This document shows, piece by piece, positions 36,085-49,419 of a stretch of 64,000 nucleotides of DNA. The notes beneath the pieces are model-generated. The model worked only from the letters and a program-made list of their open reading frames with translations. It made no database searches and had not been told where the DNA came from. The position numbers and the translations under genes are program-made. Within the stretch, counting starts at the first letter, position 1. Each line of letters opens with the position of its first letter. Origin of the DNA: Chinchilla lanigera (lineage: Eukaryota; Chordata; Mammalia; Rodentia; Chinchillidae); NCBI RefSeq assembly GCF_000276665.1, contig NW_004955416.1:400740-464739 (forward strand). Reading direction: 5' to 3'.

Positions 36085-36484
36085 GAGTCATTTTTAGCCG
36101 TAATAGCCTAAAAACAAGTACTTCCCAAATAAAAAATCTCCAGTTTTCTTCTCTTTTGCTATACATGTTCATGCTACAACAAAATAAAAACCTTAGCTAA
36201 AATAAGTTTGACCCTTAAAAGTTGTTTGCTTGCTTTTCTGTTGTATGGTTTCTACACTTTATATGATAGCCATGTATGTGAGGACCATCTATAAAGTGCA
36301 AAATTAAGGTATTTTCATGTAATGTGTGAAATACATAAATTTTCTTGGAATTGAGAGTGTCCCTTGGGCATTTTCTCTTTCACTTTTATCTGAAAAATAA
36401 TTGAGAATAATGTGAGGTATAGCGGGGGTTTTTTCAGTGTAAGGTTGGTTTTTTTAGTTTTTTTAGGTTTTGTTTTCTCTTTTG

Positions 36485-37028
36485 TCTTTGAGACAGGGTT
36501 TCACTATGCAGTTCAGTCTGGCCTTGAACTCACTTTCTAGCCCCAGGCTGGCCTAAACTCACAGCAATCCTCCTGCGTTAGTCTCCTGCATGCTGGGATT
36601 ATAGGCATGTGCCACCATGCCTGGCCCATTTATGAATTTTTTAAAGTAAAGACAGAATTAGTCTGTAAAGGTAACTAAATGCATGCAAGTGTAGCAAAAT
36701 AAATCAAAATATACTTACCATGTTAGGATTTTAAGAATAGTTTTGATAGTAATGATTTAGTTATTTGTTGGCTTAGTCTAATAAGCATTTCTGCATTGTC
36801 AGACTCCGTATAGAGTCTGACTTCATTCTACAAATCTCCCAAATATGAAAGGATGAAAGTTTGCTTTGAAAGTTTGTGAGAAACCGGGCATAGTGGCACA
36901 TGCCTGTAATCCCAGCACTCAGGAGGCTGAGGCAAGAGGATCCTGTGAGTGGAAGGCCAGCCTGGGCTACAAAGTGAGTTCAAGGCCAGCCTGACTGCAC
37001 AGTGAAACCCTGTCTCAAAAAAGACAAA
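36485..37028. mobile_element. Antisense B1 (36485-36628) and sense B1 (36884-37028)
   Basis: An inverted pair about 250 bp apart; both carry the internal duplication. Transcripts could fold between them. Confidence 0.85.
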
Positions 37029-37872
37029 AAAATTTCTGATAACTTTAATAATAACTAGAAATTACATTTTAGTAAAATTATTTAAACCAGTTATTTTCTA
37101 TAAATTATACTAGCTTCTTAAGTATTTACATTTGAAATTAAAATGAAAGCTGTAGTGATTATAGTAACATGTTCAGTCTTCGAGTAGCTAATATTTTAGA
37201 ATAATGTTACACCACGTATTTTCCTCAGATTTGCTTGGACAAATACACTTTTGTAGTTTGAACTAAATGAAACTGGCATGACTGCCTTTTTCTGTATCTT
37301 TCAGGTAGTAGAACCTAATAATTTCTTTAAATAATTTCTTCAAATTATAAAATAATTTTATAAAATATAATTTCTTTTAAAATATTTTTTAAAAATATAG
37401 TGTTTTGTATTTAAGTTACATGAAATTTCGTGCTTTTCTTTAAATGTTAATGGAGCTGCTGACTAGTGTGTGTGAGAACTGCATTATATCTTTGAAATCA
37501 AATACTTTAATTAGGAGATATTTATAAAATGTACACAGCTTCCATGTTCTCCTTATAGCAGCTGGCACCTCCCAGCTGTCGTGTAAGTTTCCAGTCTGCT
37601 GCTTTTATCTCTTAATCTTTGTGCCATCTTTCAAGAAAAAAGCAACAGCTGACTATATAATAAAAAAAGCTTCCAAAAGTACATTCCAGTAATGTTTATT
37701 AGCAGTGATCTGAGTAACTTGTAACGGAGGGTTTAAAAATATATGTACGCAGCCATTATAAGCCAAATGCTAAAGATACCAAAGAAACATTTGGTTCAAC
37801 ATTCAACAATTAAGTTGTAATGGATACAGCTTCACTGTACAGTAGTTAAGTTGTAGATAAAGAGCAAAGCCT

Positions 37873-37960
37873 AGGGCCCAGGATATAATTCAGTAGCACA
37901 AGCGCCTGCCTGGCAAGTGCAAGGTTCTGAGTTCGATTGCTGGTACCAAAAAAGAAAAAC
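37873..37960 (+). mobile_element. ID SINE
   Basis: 'acaagcgcctgcctggcaag' and 'gttctgagttcgattgctgg' identify it. Confidence 0.85.
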
Positions 37961-38595
37961 CTCAAAATTCAAGTTGAATCCTTGAAATATTTTTTTTCCT
38001 TCATATTAGACTAAAATTCCTTTCCTGTTACAATGATTATACAACCCTCTGGAGTCATACTCAGGCTTTCTAAAACTTTCATTGGAAAATTCAGAAGATG
38101 GTTTTACATCCCAGTAAATATTTGCAGGTAGAATTAAAAGTACATCTGAACTTCTCTATGTATTGCATGTGATTGTTTCTGAATATTGCTCTAAACACAG
38201 GCACTTAACTGCCAGATGACCCAGTGGGTAATGAGGTGTCGTCTGGCTGAGGTAGTGAGGCTGTCTGTAGTGAACACATTGCTTGCTATGTTTTTGTTGA
38301 TGTTAAACACGGAGGTTAGGTAGCCTCAGTCCTCAAAAAGTTGTTATAAAATGCTAAACGTATTGTAGTTCTAAAACCCATACGTTTCGAAGAGAATTTG
38401 GAAGCTTTATTTCCTTCCTAGCTATACTTTTAGAGGAAACAGATCTGAGCAATTTGGCACATTGTAAAATCTATTTTTTCTTTCTCGTATATTCCACCTT
38501 GCACTAGATGACTAGCTATAGGAAGAAGCTGTTAGCTCTGGTGTCAATTGGTTCATCAGACTTTTATAATTAAGTTTAACAGGGAATGTTCTTTG

Positions 38596-39236
38596 TTTTG
38601 TTTGAGACATGATCTCACTGTGTAGCCCAGGCTGGCCTTGAGCATGAAGATCCTTTTGCCTCAGCCTACCGAGAGCTGGGATTACAAACATGTGCCACAT
38701 GCCCAGCTAAAATACAGTTTTTGAGGACATTTTATCTTAACATCCTTTATTCTCTGAATACTGTGATATGTAACATGGGCAGTTGCTGAGTAGGTTTCCT
38801 TACCAGAAGTTGACCCAGAAGAATTCTGATGATATCATTTCCAGATCTTTTTTCTTCTTTGAGCTAAAAACTTTAAAATTATCATATATCCTAATGTTCT
38901 TTCATTATCATACGGTTGCTTACTCTGAAATAGTGACTCTTGTTTAGTCATTAATACCTTTGAAATCAGGGCTAAATTCCCCATTAAAGAAAATAATATA
39001 ATTCAAATTTTTGCTTAAAATAAACTTCTTCATGATACTTTAAATTTTTCTTTCACATACCATATAAAATCCTTGTTTCTATTTAATTTAGTTTTGTTTT
39101 TTAAGTCAGGGTCTAACCATGTGGTTCAGGCTGTCCTGAACTCACTGTGTGGCTCAGGCTGGCCTCAAACTCAGCGATTATTCTGCATCAGCCTCCCAAG
39201 TGCTGAGATTACAGGCATGAGCCACCATTCCAGGCT
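38596..39236 (-). mobile_element. Two antisense B1 SINEs
   Basis: Copies at about 38596-38710 and 39098-39236. The second has both internal units. Confidence 0.8.
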
Positions 39237-39754
39237 GTTCCTATTTAATTTAAATGATTATGATATACCCTCCAGCATGTGTACCTTAAATTATACTAAG
39301 TGTATGCTTGCTAAATTCTTAGTATTGGTTTCCACTTTTTCTTTTCTAAATTGTTGCAGCAATATTCTTTCTAAATTGGTGGTTTAGGCTATTCAGGGAA
39401 ATTTCAAATTTTAATTATGAATTACATGCAAAAGAAAAATGAGCTCTTTTGGATGTATGATATCTTTTATGGAAAAAATGTATAAATTATGTAAAGCCAT
39501 TGTCTTTAAATGCATCTCACATCCTGTAGAAATACCATTACTTGGTGACACTGGCATTTCCTAGTGGTTATGCAGTGACCACAGATTGTGTTCCTAACAC
39601 AAAGGTGTGTGCCAGATACCCTCCTTAATATGGTTAGCCTAAAAGCAATAACTTCCCTGAACTGTCTCAAGTGAGTTCTTATGCTTTTAGCTCCAGACAA
39701 GTTGTGTGTGTCCTGGGTAATTGGAGTTTTTCCCTTTTCTCCCACTGCTCGCTT

Positions 39755-39830
39755 TTAGTGCTGGAGAATTAACCAGAACCTCACATGTGCAAAAGCACAT
39801 GCTCTGCCACTGGGCTACCTGTCCACGCCT
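39755..39830 (-). mobile_element. ID-type SINE, antisense, diverged
   Basis: 'gtgctggagaattaaccag' and 'ctctgccactgggctacctg' identify it. Confidence 0.6.
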
Positions 39831-40824
39831 GAGTTCTTCCTTTTAAAAATTTAGAAAGAAGTGTTCCCTCCTTATAAGTGCAGAGTCACAAGTGGATGTT
39901 AGAGGGCAAAGAGCACTGGGCTAGGATCAGGGAACACACTAAACCCTGAAGGACAGACTCTCAGGTGAAGCAGATTTAATTTACCTGGATTATGAGAAAT
40001 GAGTTGACTTCAGCTCAACCTCCCAAAATAATAATTAGCTCTTGTCCCTGGCAGGTCCTCCCATGTAACATACAACCTTTGCTTTGATACCACAGTGGGA
40101 GATTATCCTGATAAAACTGTGCCGAATTTGGCCTGACATATTTAGTCAACATTTCATATCAACTGAATCTTTTTATATTCCTGAAGACTGGGCCAGAAGC
40201 CAAGCTAAATCCTTAATGCTTAATAGGCTTAAACTCCTTCATTATAGCCTGATGTGACCTTTTTTTGTATACTTAAGGTGCTGGCGAGCTCAATAAATAT
40301 ACAATACTAGTTGATCATAAGTCCTACTCCGAATTTCTTTATAGAAACATTACACACTTTATTTGCATGAGTATTCAGTAAATGCACTGCCTTCTAACAA
40401 GGTCTGCTGAGTCACTTGATTGAGTTTATGTTGCTCAGCACTGTGAGAACACTGAGACGTTATCTGTGTGAAACACCAAAAAAGCTGTAATTCTGTCTTC
40501 GTAGCACACTTTTTACTCCTACATTCAAATCTGAACTTCACTCAGTTCTCCCAACATTTTATACCTGTTTATCTAAGACACATTGTCTAAGTCAGAACTT
40601 TACAATAATCAAGTACTTTGTTTTTCTGCAGTTGTCAGTGCTTGATTCCGTTTATGTTAATACATTGCATTTTTCTAATCATGTGGCTTCTTGATAATGA
40701 ACATGCATGTATTATTGCAGATCAAAGACAATGCTAAAGAACACAAACAGTTCACCTTTTCTAGAAAGAAACCCCTTATAATTGAGACCCTTAGAAGAAA
40801 AAGCACTGCGGAAATTGAAATAGC

Positions 40825-41030
40825 TAATGCTTAATACTAGCCATATGCCAGTTAGTATATGAGCACTTGCTTTGTATAAACTTCATCCTCACAACATCCA
40901 TATGTGATTGTCCCTGTGAGGAAGAATGGAGGATTTAACTGTGTGTCCAAGGCTCCACAGTTAATAAGTGACAGAGCAGGCGGCCTGACTCCACATCCGT
41001 GTTCTTGACCATTAAACTAGTCCTTGTCCA
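40825..41030 (+). mobile_element. MIR SINE
   Basis: 'tatgccagttagtatatgag', 'cttcatcctcacaacatcca' and 'aataagtgacagagcaggcg' follow MIR order. Confidence 0.75.
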
Positions 41031-41194
41031 GATTAGTAAGAAAAAGGGAGGGAGGAAGAAGTGGAGGTAGAGTAGTTGCAACAAAATTTCACTTTTTAAG
41101 GTGACAATTAAATGAGTATTACTGTCACCTTGACATATGTAAGTTTTGTGATTCTTCAGAGAATCTTTTGTTCTCTCAGAAGAGTCTAATTTTT

Positions 41195-41306
41195 TCCTTT
41201 TGTGTGAAACCTTAGCTCTAAGTTGCCTAACTGGGTTCAAACTTGGAATCTTGTCGCAGCCTCCCAGAGTGCTGGGATTACAGGCATGTGCCGCCATGCC
41301 AGGCTA
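41195..41306 (-). mobile_element. B1 SINE, antisense, diverged
   Basis: 'gcctcccagagtgctgggat' marks the conserved end. Confidence 0.7.
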
Positions 41307-42257
41307 ATACTAATTCTTAGGTGGATGCTTTAATCAGTTTCTGCCAAGTCCCAGGTGTTCTCGATAGTAATCTAAACTATATCTTACGTGTTCATGCCTG
41401 TTATAAAAATCCTTTTAACCATGTGTCTTTGGTACAACAGCACCACACAAAATTCATCCCCGCAGTGCCGTGCCTTTCCACTTACAGGTGGCACAAGAAA
41501 ATAAAAAGTTCCATTTTATTTCTGTTTCGCCAGATTTAGTAAGAAATTGAAGGTGTTTCCTCTTACATTTTTTCCTTAATTGGAGAGGTAGTTTTTAAAA
41601 AATCTACTTGTTTTCACTAGTTTATTGGATAATATGCCTTGTTATACATCTTTTATATATATGGAAGTTATTTATTATTCAAATATGACCTTAAAGCAGA
41701 AAATCTTTAAGAAAAGTAATCCAGAATGCTCTTCCTTATACTTGCATATAAAGTGCACTCCATAGTAAGAATCACAAAGTGAAAAGAAAGTTCCTAATTT
41801 AAAAATAAAGTTAGGAAATGATACTGGCTTTCTTCCTAAAATTAATTTCTTAAATTGGGAGGCTTATACCCCCCATAGCATCCTTGAAAATCAATGCAAA
41901 GCTAGCTATCAAGAAATCAATTTCCAAAGATACATATTTCATGAGGAGACAGGGTTTTACAAAATGCCGCCTCCTTTAACAATGGGAAGCTTCAAGCAGA
42001 AGAATCCCAGTATATGTTTCTGTTTTCTGGGTCATCTCCCAAAAGTGAGTCAGTAGACTGGCCTCAAGTTAACTCAAATTTATTTTAGGCCTCATTACCT
42101 TATCCTTTTCTTTTTATTAAGAGTGAGACACTATTTCAAGACTCATTTTCTTAGTCCCTTTTATTTATATGCTGTTAACTGGTGTGCTAGTTGTTAGGAA
42201 ATACAAAGACCAATCAGACTTAGTCTCTGCCTTCAAGCAGTTTCCAACTTCAGTATA

Positions 42258-42697
42258 TGTGCTATGGCTGTGTCTAGATGTCCCCCCAAAGCCACATGTG
42301 GTCATAGGTGAGGCTTTTCAGAGGTGACTGGATCTAAAGTGTGTGATGCCGGGATTAAGGATGTGATGATTCATGGATTGATTCATGGTCTGATGCTAGG
42401 GTAAGGGTGCCCCATCCTGGGTATGAGTGCTACCACCCTGAGAGCAGTAGCCTAGATAAATATAAAGGACAGAAAAAAGGGCTGCTGTGGTCACTTGCTG
42501 CTTGCTGCTTTTGCTGCCTCCTGCCTTCCATGAACTGTTTCTCCTCTGTAATGCCCCTCTGCCATACTGTCCTGTCTTGCAGCAAGCTGATTACAGACTA
42601 AAACGTCTAAAAACTGTGAGTGAGAATAAACCTGTCCTCCTTTAACTTTGGGTGTTAGGTATTTTATCCCAGCAACAAGAAAAGTAACTATAAGACA
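42258..42697 (+). mobile_element. Solitary MaLR-type LTR, sense
   Basis: TG...CA-bounded ~440-bp LTR closely related to the one at 51815-52247 (shared 'ctatggctgtgtctagatgt'-like start and 'tattttatcccagcaacaa' end). Five flanking bases match in four positions (GTATA, GTAAA). Confidence 0.8.
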
Positions 42698-43107
42698 GTA
42701 AACTGGGCTCAGCAGTAGAGGAAAAACAGTATTTTGAACTCAGAAAGAATGAGATCAAACTGGGAAAAGTGCAGAGGGAGAAGATCCACAGAGGTATCCC
42801 AGGTTGAAGCAGTGTGTTGGGGAAATATAGCACCTGAAAAATACTAGTGTGTTTGCAGTTTGGCAATATGAAACAAAAGGCACACTGAAAGGTGACAGGC
42901 AAAGAAAATGGGCCACAAAATAAATATTTTTCTGAGATTTGACATGAGTATTCCAAGTCCTTAGATTTCACATTCAATAATTCACAGCCGGTACATTCAT
43001 GCAGATATGTGTGGCAAAAAACTGATTATGAAAATAATGTGAAAGAGGAATTGCAGGGTACTCAGTGGCAGTAGGAAGCTCGGTTCAAAGGGTATGGGTT
43101 TTGTGGG

Positions 43108-43290
43108 CAGGGTGGTGTATGCCTGTAGTCCCGGCATTCTGGAAGGCTGAGTAGACCATCACAAGTCTGAACCCAACCTGGACACTTAGTACTTAGCAAG
43201 ACCCTGTCTCAAATTTTTTTTAAAGTGCTAGGGATGTAGCTTAGGGAAAAGGACCTAGGTTCTATCCCCAGCATCCCTGTCCCTCCAAAA
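43108..43290 (+). mobile_element. B1-ID SINE
   Basis: B1 body followed by an ID-like half ('gtgctagggatgtagcttag', 'ttctatccccagcatccc'). Confidence 0.75.
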
Positions 43291-43469
43291 GGTAAAAAGG
43301 CTATGATGGAGGGAGGTGACCCAGTGCAGTCCCTGGGTTGGATCTTTAACACCACCTTGAAAAAAAGTGAGGTTGATCGAGGCTACTGAGGGAGACCACC
43401 TCAACTAAAGCAGAGACCACAGAATAAAGCCAGAAAGAGACTGAAGGCAGGTATTGTAGGAATAAGCGA

Positions 43470-43822
43470 ATGTTTGTTGTTCTAGTTACCTATTTCATGC
43501 CAACAAGACTGCAGGATACAAGACCAACATACTAACTTTGTTGTATACAGTATATACAGTAATAAAAATCCCATTTTTATAGGGCATCAAGAAGAATAAA
43601 GTACTTATAAATTTAACAGAAGTGTAAAACATCCTTTGAATAGTGTGACATTTTCAAAAGAAACTGAAAAAGACAAATAAGTAGAAAGACATACTATGTT
43701 CAGTAGCTTGGAACACTGAACACATGGTAGTAGTCCCCAAACTGATCTTCAGATTCAATGTAATCCCTGTCAGAATGCCAGCTAACTTTGCAGAGATTGA
43801 TAAATTACTTCTAAAATTCATA
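43470..43822 (+). mobile_element. L1 ORF2 fragment, sense
   Basis: 'gaaagacatactatgttcag', 'cagattcaatgtaatccctg' and 'ttctaaaattcatatg' are ORF2 landmarks. One of the few sense L1 pieces. It stops abruptly where an LTR begins. Confidence 0.75.
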
Positions 43823-44196
43823 TGTTCTATGGTTTGGAGCTTACGTACGCCTCAAACTCATGTATTAAAGCTTTGGTCTCCAAGGTGATGCTAATCGGAC
43901 GTGGTGGAAACTTGAAGAGGCTGCACCTAGAAGGAGAGTGGTCTTTGGAGGCACAGCCTCGAGGGAGACGATGGGACCCCAGTGCTCCCTTTTCTTTCAC
44001 TCCCTGGCTCATGGTGCCGTGAGCGGTTTGGTTCTGCCGTGTGCTCTACCCTGATGTGCTGCCTCACCGTGGGCCCAAAGCAATGGGTGGGGCCAGCCAG
44101 TCACGAACTGGAACCTCAAAACATGGTTGGGTAGAGTAACCACCCTTCTTTATGAGGTGATTTTCTCAGGTATTTTGCAATAGTGATGAAAACTGA
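43823..44196 (+). mobile_element. Solitary MaLR-type LTR, sense
   Basis: 'ttctatggtttggagcttac', 'ctcatggtgccgtgagcggt' and 'gattttctcaggtattttgc' are sense LTR landmarks. Same family as the antisense copy at 22.3 kb. Confidence 0.78.
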
Positions 44197-44214
44197 CTTG
44201 ATGGAGACCACTGA

Positions 44215-44300
44215 ACTGTCCAGGCTGGCCTCTATCTTGTGGTCCTTTACCTCGGTCTCCTGAGGAGTTGGATTACAGGTGTGGGCCACCATGCTCGGCT
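44215..44300 (-). mobile_element. B1 SINE, antisense, partial
   Basis: 'ctgtccaggctggcctctat' and 'ggattacaggtgtgggccac' identify it. Confidence 0.75.
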
Positions 44301-44904
44301 GAAGATAGTGTGAAAAAGTGTTCCCATTCAATTTAATCTATTGGGTTGTGGCTAAAGGAACTTAAAAATGTTGATTACTACTATTACTTTTCCACGTGTC
44401 TGCTATTAAGACACATTCTTACACCACTGTTGGACTAATTTTTCATTATTATTTTAGAAAAGTATTCTGGTTTTGAGAGAAGAGTTTGGCCTGGGATATA
44501 AAATCAGTTCAGCTTTCCAAGTCTTGGATTTCCACATGTTGTAACTGCTGTGTGGCCTATAATATGACCCAAGTGGCGATGTCAGGCCATTATTTTTTTC
44601 TGTAAAATGATCTTCTATGATTATAGAATAGTTTATTTCTGAGTAAGTGATACAAACAAGTGAAGGCTAGAAGAGATTCAATAAAATTCTTACTTGAAAA
44701 TAGATAAAACATTTGATCATAATGTGCATAATGGAAATACTTGTATGTTTCACCCACCCCTGGAATAAATATATGGTCACATAAAGCTCATTAAATTAAT
44801 TGTATTTCAAAGCCTATGTTAACCATAGCAAAGTCATGCTGAAACCGTCCAGCAGCCAGTCACCACGGTAATAACAGAATGTCCATGTATTGTTTTCTGT
44901 AGGC

Positions 44905-45125
44905 TTGTAGCTGTGCCAGCTGCTTCATTTCCATTATCTCATTTAATCCTCATAACAAGTCTGTGACGTCTGTAAATGTTTGACTTCCTTTTCCACATGA
45001 GGAAACCAAGGCTTAGCAGTGTGAAGACACTCAGCCAAAATCACACTGTTAGTAATTGGTACATCCAGGATTCAAACCCAGGTTTGACCCCAAATCCTGC
45101 GTGCATGTTCTTAACCCCTACATGG
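44905..45125 (+). mobile_element. MIR SINE, nearly full length
   Basis: 'ctcatttaatcctcataaca', 'acatgaggaaaccaaggctt' and 'aggattcaaacccaggtttg' lie in MIR order. Confidence 0.85.
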
Positions 45126-45317
45126 TTTGAGTGTGAGTCACACTGGACATACATTTGTTAGAACCCTGATATGTGGACTACAACTCTACTTCTGGGAAGT
45201 TTCCAATGACTAACAGGCGCACCGAAAGTGTAAAAACAAACTCAGCCTTTGTGATGAGTTTTCTATGTTTTAGTGGCCTAGTTATTATTATTTAATGCAA
45301 ATGCTACCGTCCTTAAA

Positions 45318-45490
45318 CAGGTCAGGATCTGGCAACCTGAGGCACATCCAAGTCACCAGAGGAGCTTGTAAGCAAGGACGTGCCCAGGGCCCCATCCAAA
45401 ACCCGCGGAGTCAGAATATCTGTGGGCTAGGACCTGGCACCTGACGTTCCACAGGCTCCCCACGTGATTCACACGCATGCACACATGCAT
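45318..45490. mobile_element. MER5A-like hAT-Charlie element
   Basis: 'cagaggagcttgtaagcaag', 'ggccccatccaaaacccg' and 'ggctccccacgtgattcaca' match the order of MER5A, including its inverted-repeat character. Confidence 0.65.
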
Positions 45491-45506
45491 GTGTGCGCAC
45501 ACACAT
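45471..45506. repeat. 36-nt alternating purine-pyrimidine tract with an 18-bp palindrome
   Basis: Every base alternates purine/pyrimidine. 45479-45496 (GCACACATGCATGTGTGC) is a perfect palindrome. Confidence 0.95.
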
Positions 45507-46187
45507 CTGAAAGTCACTGAGATCCATCTGGGAATGGTAGTGTTTTTGTTTTTTTTTTAATTTTGAGGAATGATATTCTCAGAGTTTCAGATTACTTAGA
45601 GTCGCACAGGAAGTTTGGGACCAGGTAAATTATAACTCAAATTCTGAATCATCATCCGTCCACATTTATAGTATAATTCTCCATTGTGAAATCTGAGGTG
45701 TGACCTCTTGTACTGCAACTGCTTGGCATCTGATTTTCATTTTTTTTTTTTGTTGAAAGAGTGTGTGTAAATGATAACAGCGGATACTCTTTCATACATG
45801 TTCAGCCTTTTTCACTTGGTATGTGACAAATGATAATTGCTTTTCCTGTAGCCACTATTAATAAAATCTCAAGCCGATGAAAACAACAGTTGTTCAGACT
45901 CCAAATACAGAATCACAAAATCTCAAGATTAAAGTTACCATGTGCAGCCGTACATCGCTTCAGTTTTCTTTCACAGCATCTCCACCAAGTGGTGGTGCCC
46001 TCTTCTGGGTTGGTATGTTGCCACTCCCTTGGGAACAGTTTATTCTCTTTCATTTAGAAAGCTCTTCCTTTAAATAAGGAGAAGTCCATTTCTCCAGAAC
46101 TTCCACATGTGGCTTCTTGTTTCTAACCCCCTTATAATAATCTCACTCAAATCAGTTAAAATTTTTGCTCAAGAATGTGACTCCCTG

Positions 46188-46341
46188 CCAGGCATGGTGG
46201 CACAAGTATGTAATCCCAGCTACTCAGGAGGCTGAGACAGGAGGACTGCAGATTTGAGGCTAGTCTGAGAAATTTAATGACATCTTGTCTCAAAATAAAA
46301 GGGCTGAGGCTGTAGCTTAAAACTTCCTTGATTAAATCCCC

Positions 46342-46344
<3 letters not shown>
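46188..46344 (+). mobile_element. B1-ID SINE
   Basis: 'ccaggcatggtggcacaagt' B1 body, then 'gggctgaggctgtagcttaa' ID half. It runs into the CA array. Confidence 0.8.

Positions 46345-46395
<51 letters not shown>
46345..46395 (+). repeat. (CA)n microsatellite
   Basis: About 25 uninterrupted CA units replacing the tail of the preceding SINE. Confidence 0.97.
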
Positions 46396-46396
<1 letters not shown>

Positions 46397-46734
46397 AATG
46401 AAAAAAGGGAAGAATGGAGGGAAGAGGGAAATGGAAGAAGAGAGAGAATGAACTTGATTGCTATTTTCTGGAAGTTGAGAAGATGCCTCAATGTGATGTA
46501 AGCTATGCTTTTTGGTGGCCATGTTTTCTATACAGTTGCACATAAAATTATAGAATTTAATTGATGATTATAGAACTTATTTATGAACAAACTTCATGAT
46601 TCATATTCTCTCTATAAATTTTAGCAATCCCATATAAAGAAATGTGTTACAGAGTATTGAAATACAGACAGCCAAATGACAGAAAATGGAATGTGATCTT
46701 ATATTTGGTTAAAGTATTCTAAGTTTGTTTTTGT

Positions 46735-46862
46735 TTTTGTTTTTGTTTTTCTGAGACAAGATCTTGCTATGTAGCCCAAAGTGGCCTCAAACTCACAGCA
46801 ATCCTCCTGCCTTGGCCTCCTGAGTGCTGGAATTACTGGTGTGCACCACCACACCCAGCTTC
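46735..46862 (-). mobile_element. B1 SINE, antisense
   Basis: (GTTTTT)n start, 'gagacaagatcttgctatgt' and 'gtgcaccaccacacccagct'. Confidence 0.85.
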
Positions 46863-48017
46863 TAAGTGTTTTATTTGTATCAATATCATTAGCATGATAT
46901 AATGTTAACTTTAACAACCAGATTTAAAATTTAAAAAGTTGTTTGTTATTTCTGTGAGTTGTTCAGAACCTTCTAGAAACCTTGTGGTTAATAGGTCTCT
47001 TCTAAAAGAGAAATATACTTTACATCAAGTTTTAGTGGTTCATTTACTCCTTTGAAGATAACAAGGAAAACATATGTGTCCTCGCTACCCAGGAGTTTCT
47101 GGTTCTAACTCCCTTCTAGGGGCACACACTTCTTTTTAATCTCAAGATTAAAAAGAGATCGCTGGCTTCCCACAAACAAACCTTGACCTGGATTCCAAGA
47201 TAATGGCAAATGTATCACTGAATAGTAGTAGTCCAGCTGATTTCCACCAACATTAACCTTCAAAACCCTGGATCCAATTAAATACAGGTAGGATAAGTTG
47301 GGTTAGTATTTTTTGGGAGGTTAGTATTTGGAAGAGGCATTTTTCTGGTAAATCTTTCTTGCTGTACATATCTTTCACTGTGGAGTCCAAACATTAGCAA
47401 AAAAGCCAGGCAAGTATCAGTTACTACTGAGACTATTTAGTTAGACCAACCAGGGTGAGTCTATAATACACTAGTTACAGATGGAAACATCATATAGTAG
47501 TGTAAAGGAGAATTTGCTGTTGCATTGCAAGTTAAGGTCACAGTCAACCGTAAACCCAGAAGACAGTCCCTTTTCCAGTACTCTTTTCCCTGGGGCAGAA
47601 TGAGAAGCCAGCGATCTCTCCTATGCTCTCAGAATCTTGTTCTGTCATGAATCTTTTCTGAAATTATAGTAACCTCTTTTTGTCACTCTCAACCAACCTA
47701 TTCAAGGAATTTTTCCAGCACCCCTTCTGCTGCTGGTTTTACCTAGTCTCCTAAAACAAAGTAAAGAAAAGAAACATGTGAGTCACCTATGTTGATTTTA
47801 TAAGAGAAGACTATGAATTTATTATACACATAGTAAATAAGAAATGGGGACTTACTGTTAGTAATGTGGAACTGAATAATTAACATGTAAACTGCAATAG
47901 TAATTGTCTTAAATTCTTATTTGAAAAATTATAGGCAATATTGAATTGTGTCATTAAAGTTTCTAGTGTTAACACCATTCAAATTAGTAGATAAAGTATG
48001 TCTTTTAAAAAAACTTT

Positions 48018-48168
48018 TTTTGTCTTTTTGAGACAGGGTTTCACTATGAAGTTCATCCTGGCTTTGAACTCACTTTGTAGTCCAGGCTGGGCTCGAACTC
48101 ACAGCAGTCCTCCTGCCTCAGCCTCCCAAGTGCTGGGATTACAGGTGTGCACCCCCTTGCCCTAGATA
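48018..48168 (-). mobile_element. B1 SINE, antisense, full length
   Basis: 'tgagacagggtttcactatg' to 'gctgggattacaggtgtgca', with both internal units. Confidence 0.88.
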
Positions 48169-48399
48169 AAGTGTATCAATACTATTTTATAAATAAAAAG
48201 CAAGATCAGCAATTGAAAAGTATGACCAACTCAGAGCAACACTGCTGGTGCACTGTTTCAGATAGCACCCTGTCTAAAATGTAGGAATCCTAACTATCTG
48301 CCTCTGCCCTTTAATTGTGGGAGCAGCAATCTGCCAACTATTGTGTGGTTGCCAGTCTTACTTGTGGAATTTTGAATCAGTGTTTGATAAGCCAAGGCT

Positions 48400-48835
48400 A
48401 ACTCATCCATTAAGCACAGTAAGTACAGTACACAGGCCCATTATACTGTAGGGACCCACACAAATGCTTTCATTTGAGGAAGACTCGAATTGAGGCAAGA
48501 AGGACATACAGCTTTTGCATGCATGCACCTGTGTGCCCACAGGGCCAAGAACCGGCAGGCACAGCAGACCACGCAAGGACTGCACAAAGAGGGCTGGGGA
48601 TATCTGTGTGAAGCCAGAACTCAGCTACTGTACTGTAGGTCTCAGGTGCTGTGACTGGCCATGGAGCCATTCCCTTAGCTGAGGTCCTGCGGATGTGCTG
48701 AACATTCCTAAACTGCGTCTCGAGCCATCAGGCAGCTGGGTCCACTGGAGCAGTAAGAGCCGCACAGCACAAAGGAGAGCAGCAGAACATAACTCCTCCC
48801 CCTAAGACTTCGGCTTCTTAGTCACTACGATTCAA
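48400..48835. other. Unassigned segment with raised CpG content
   Basis: A ~430-bp block with about nine CpGs in otherwise CpG-poor DNA. It has no match to a repeat or protein I know. Minus-strand frames across it (48403-48585, 48470-48670) resemble no family. Confidence 0.35.
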
Positions 48836-49419
48836 ATAGAGTAACCAATAATATTTAAATTTTAGCATGTACAAAGCACTTTAGCTAGAATATCCGGGAT
48901 ATTTAGAGTTTTATATTATTTTTAATATCAAAAATGATTGTTTCCTCTTCATGTCTTTAAATTATTTAGGGTAATTTCACACTTCTCCAATTTATCTTAC
49001 TTTTATTTTTCATAGAATGTGGTAAAAGACATGAGAACTTAGAATCAAATGAAGAAAAGTAAAATATTTACACTGTAATTTTTTTTCAGACATTGAAGCA
49101 AGTCAGGATGTTTTTTTAACTCCCTCTGAGGAAGGTAGATGACACATTCTGCCTCAGAGCACTTCTATAGGGAACTTCAGAAATCCAAACCCAGAGACTA
49201 ATGGATGATAGGTATTTTGAAATATTAAGGGAATTTGCTAAAGTTTACTTGAGTGGAAAAAAAATAGCTAATCTACATGAAGTGAATGAGATTTGAAAAC
49301 CCAAATGGGTTAAAAATTAAAAAAAAAACCCACTTAAAGAAATATCAAGGTATTTGGGGATTAACACAGCTGAAGTTTCCCAAACATTTTGTTATTCTCT
49401 TTTAAAAATTGTTTTATGG

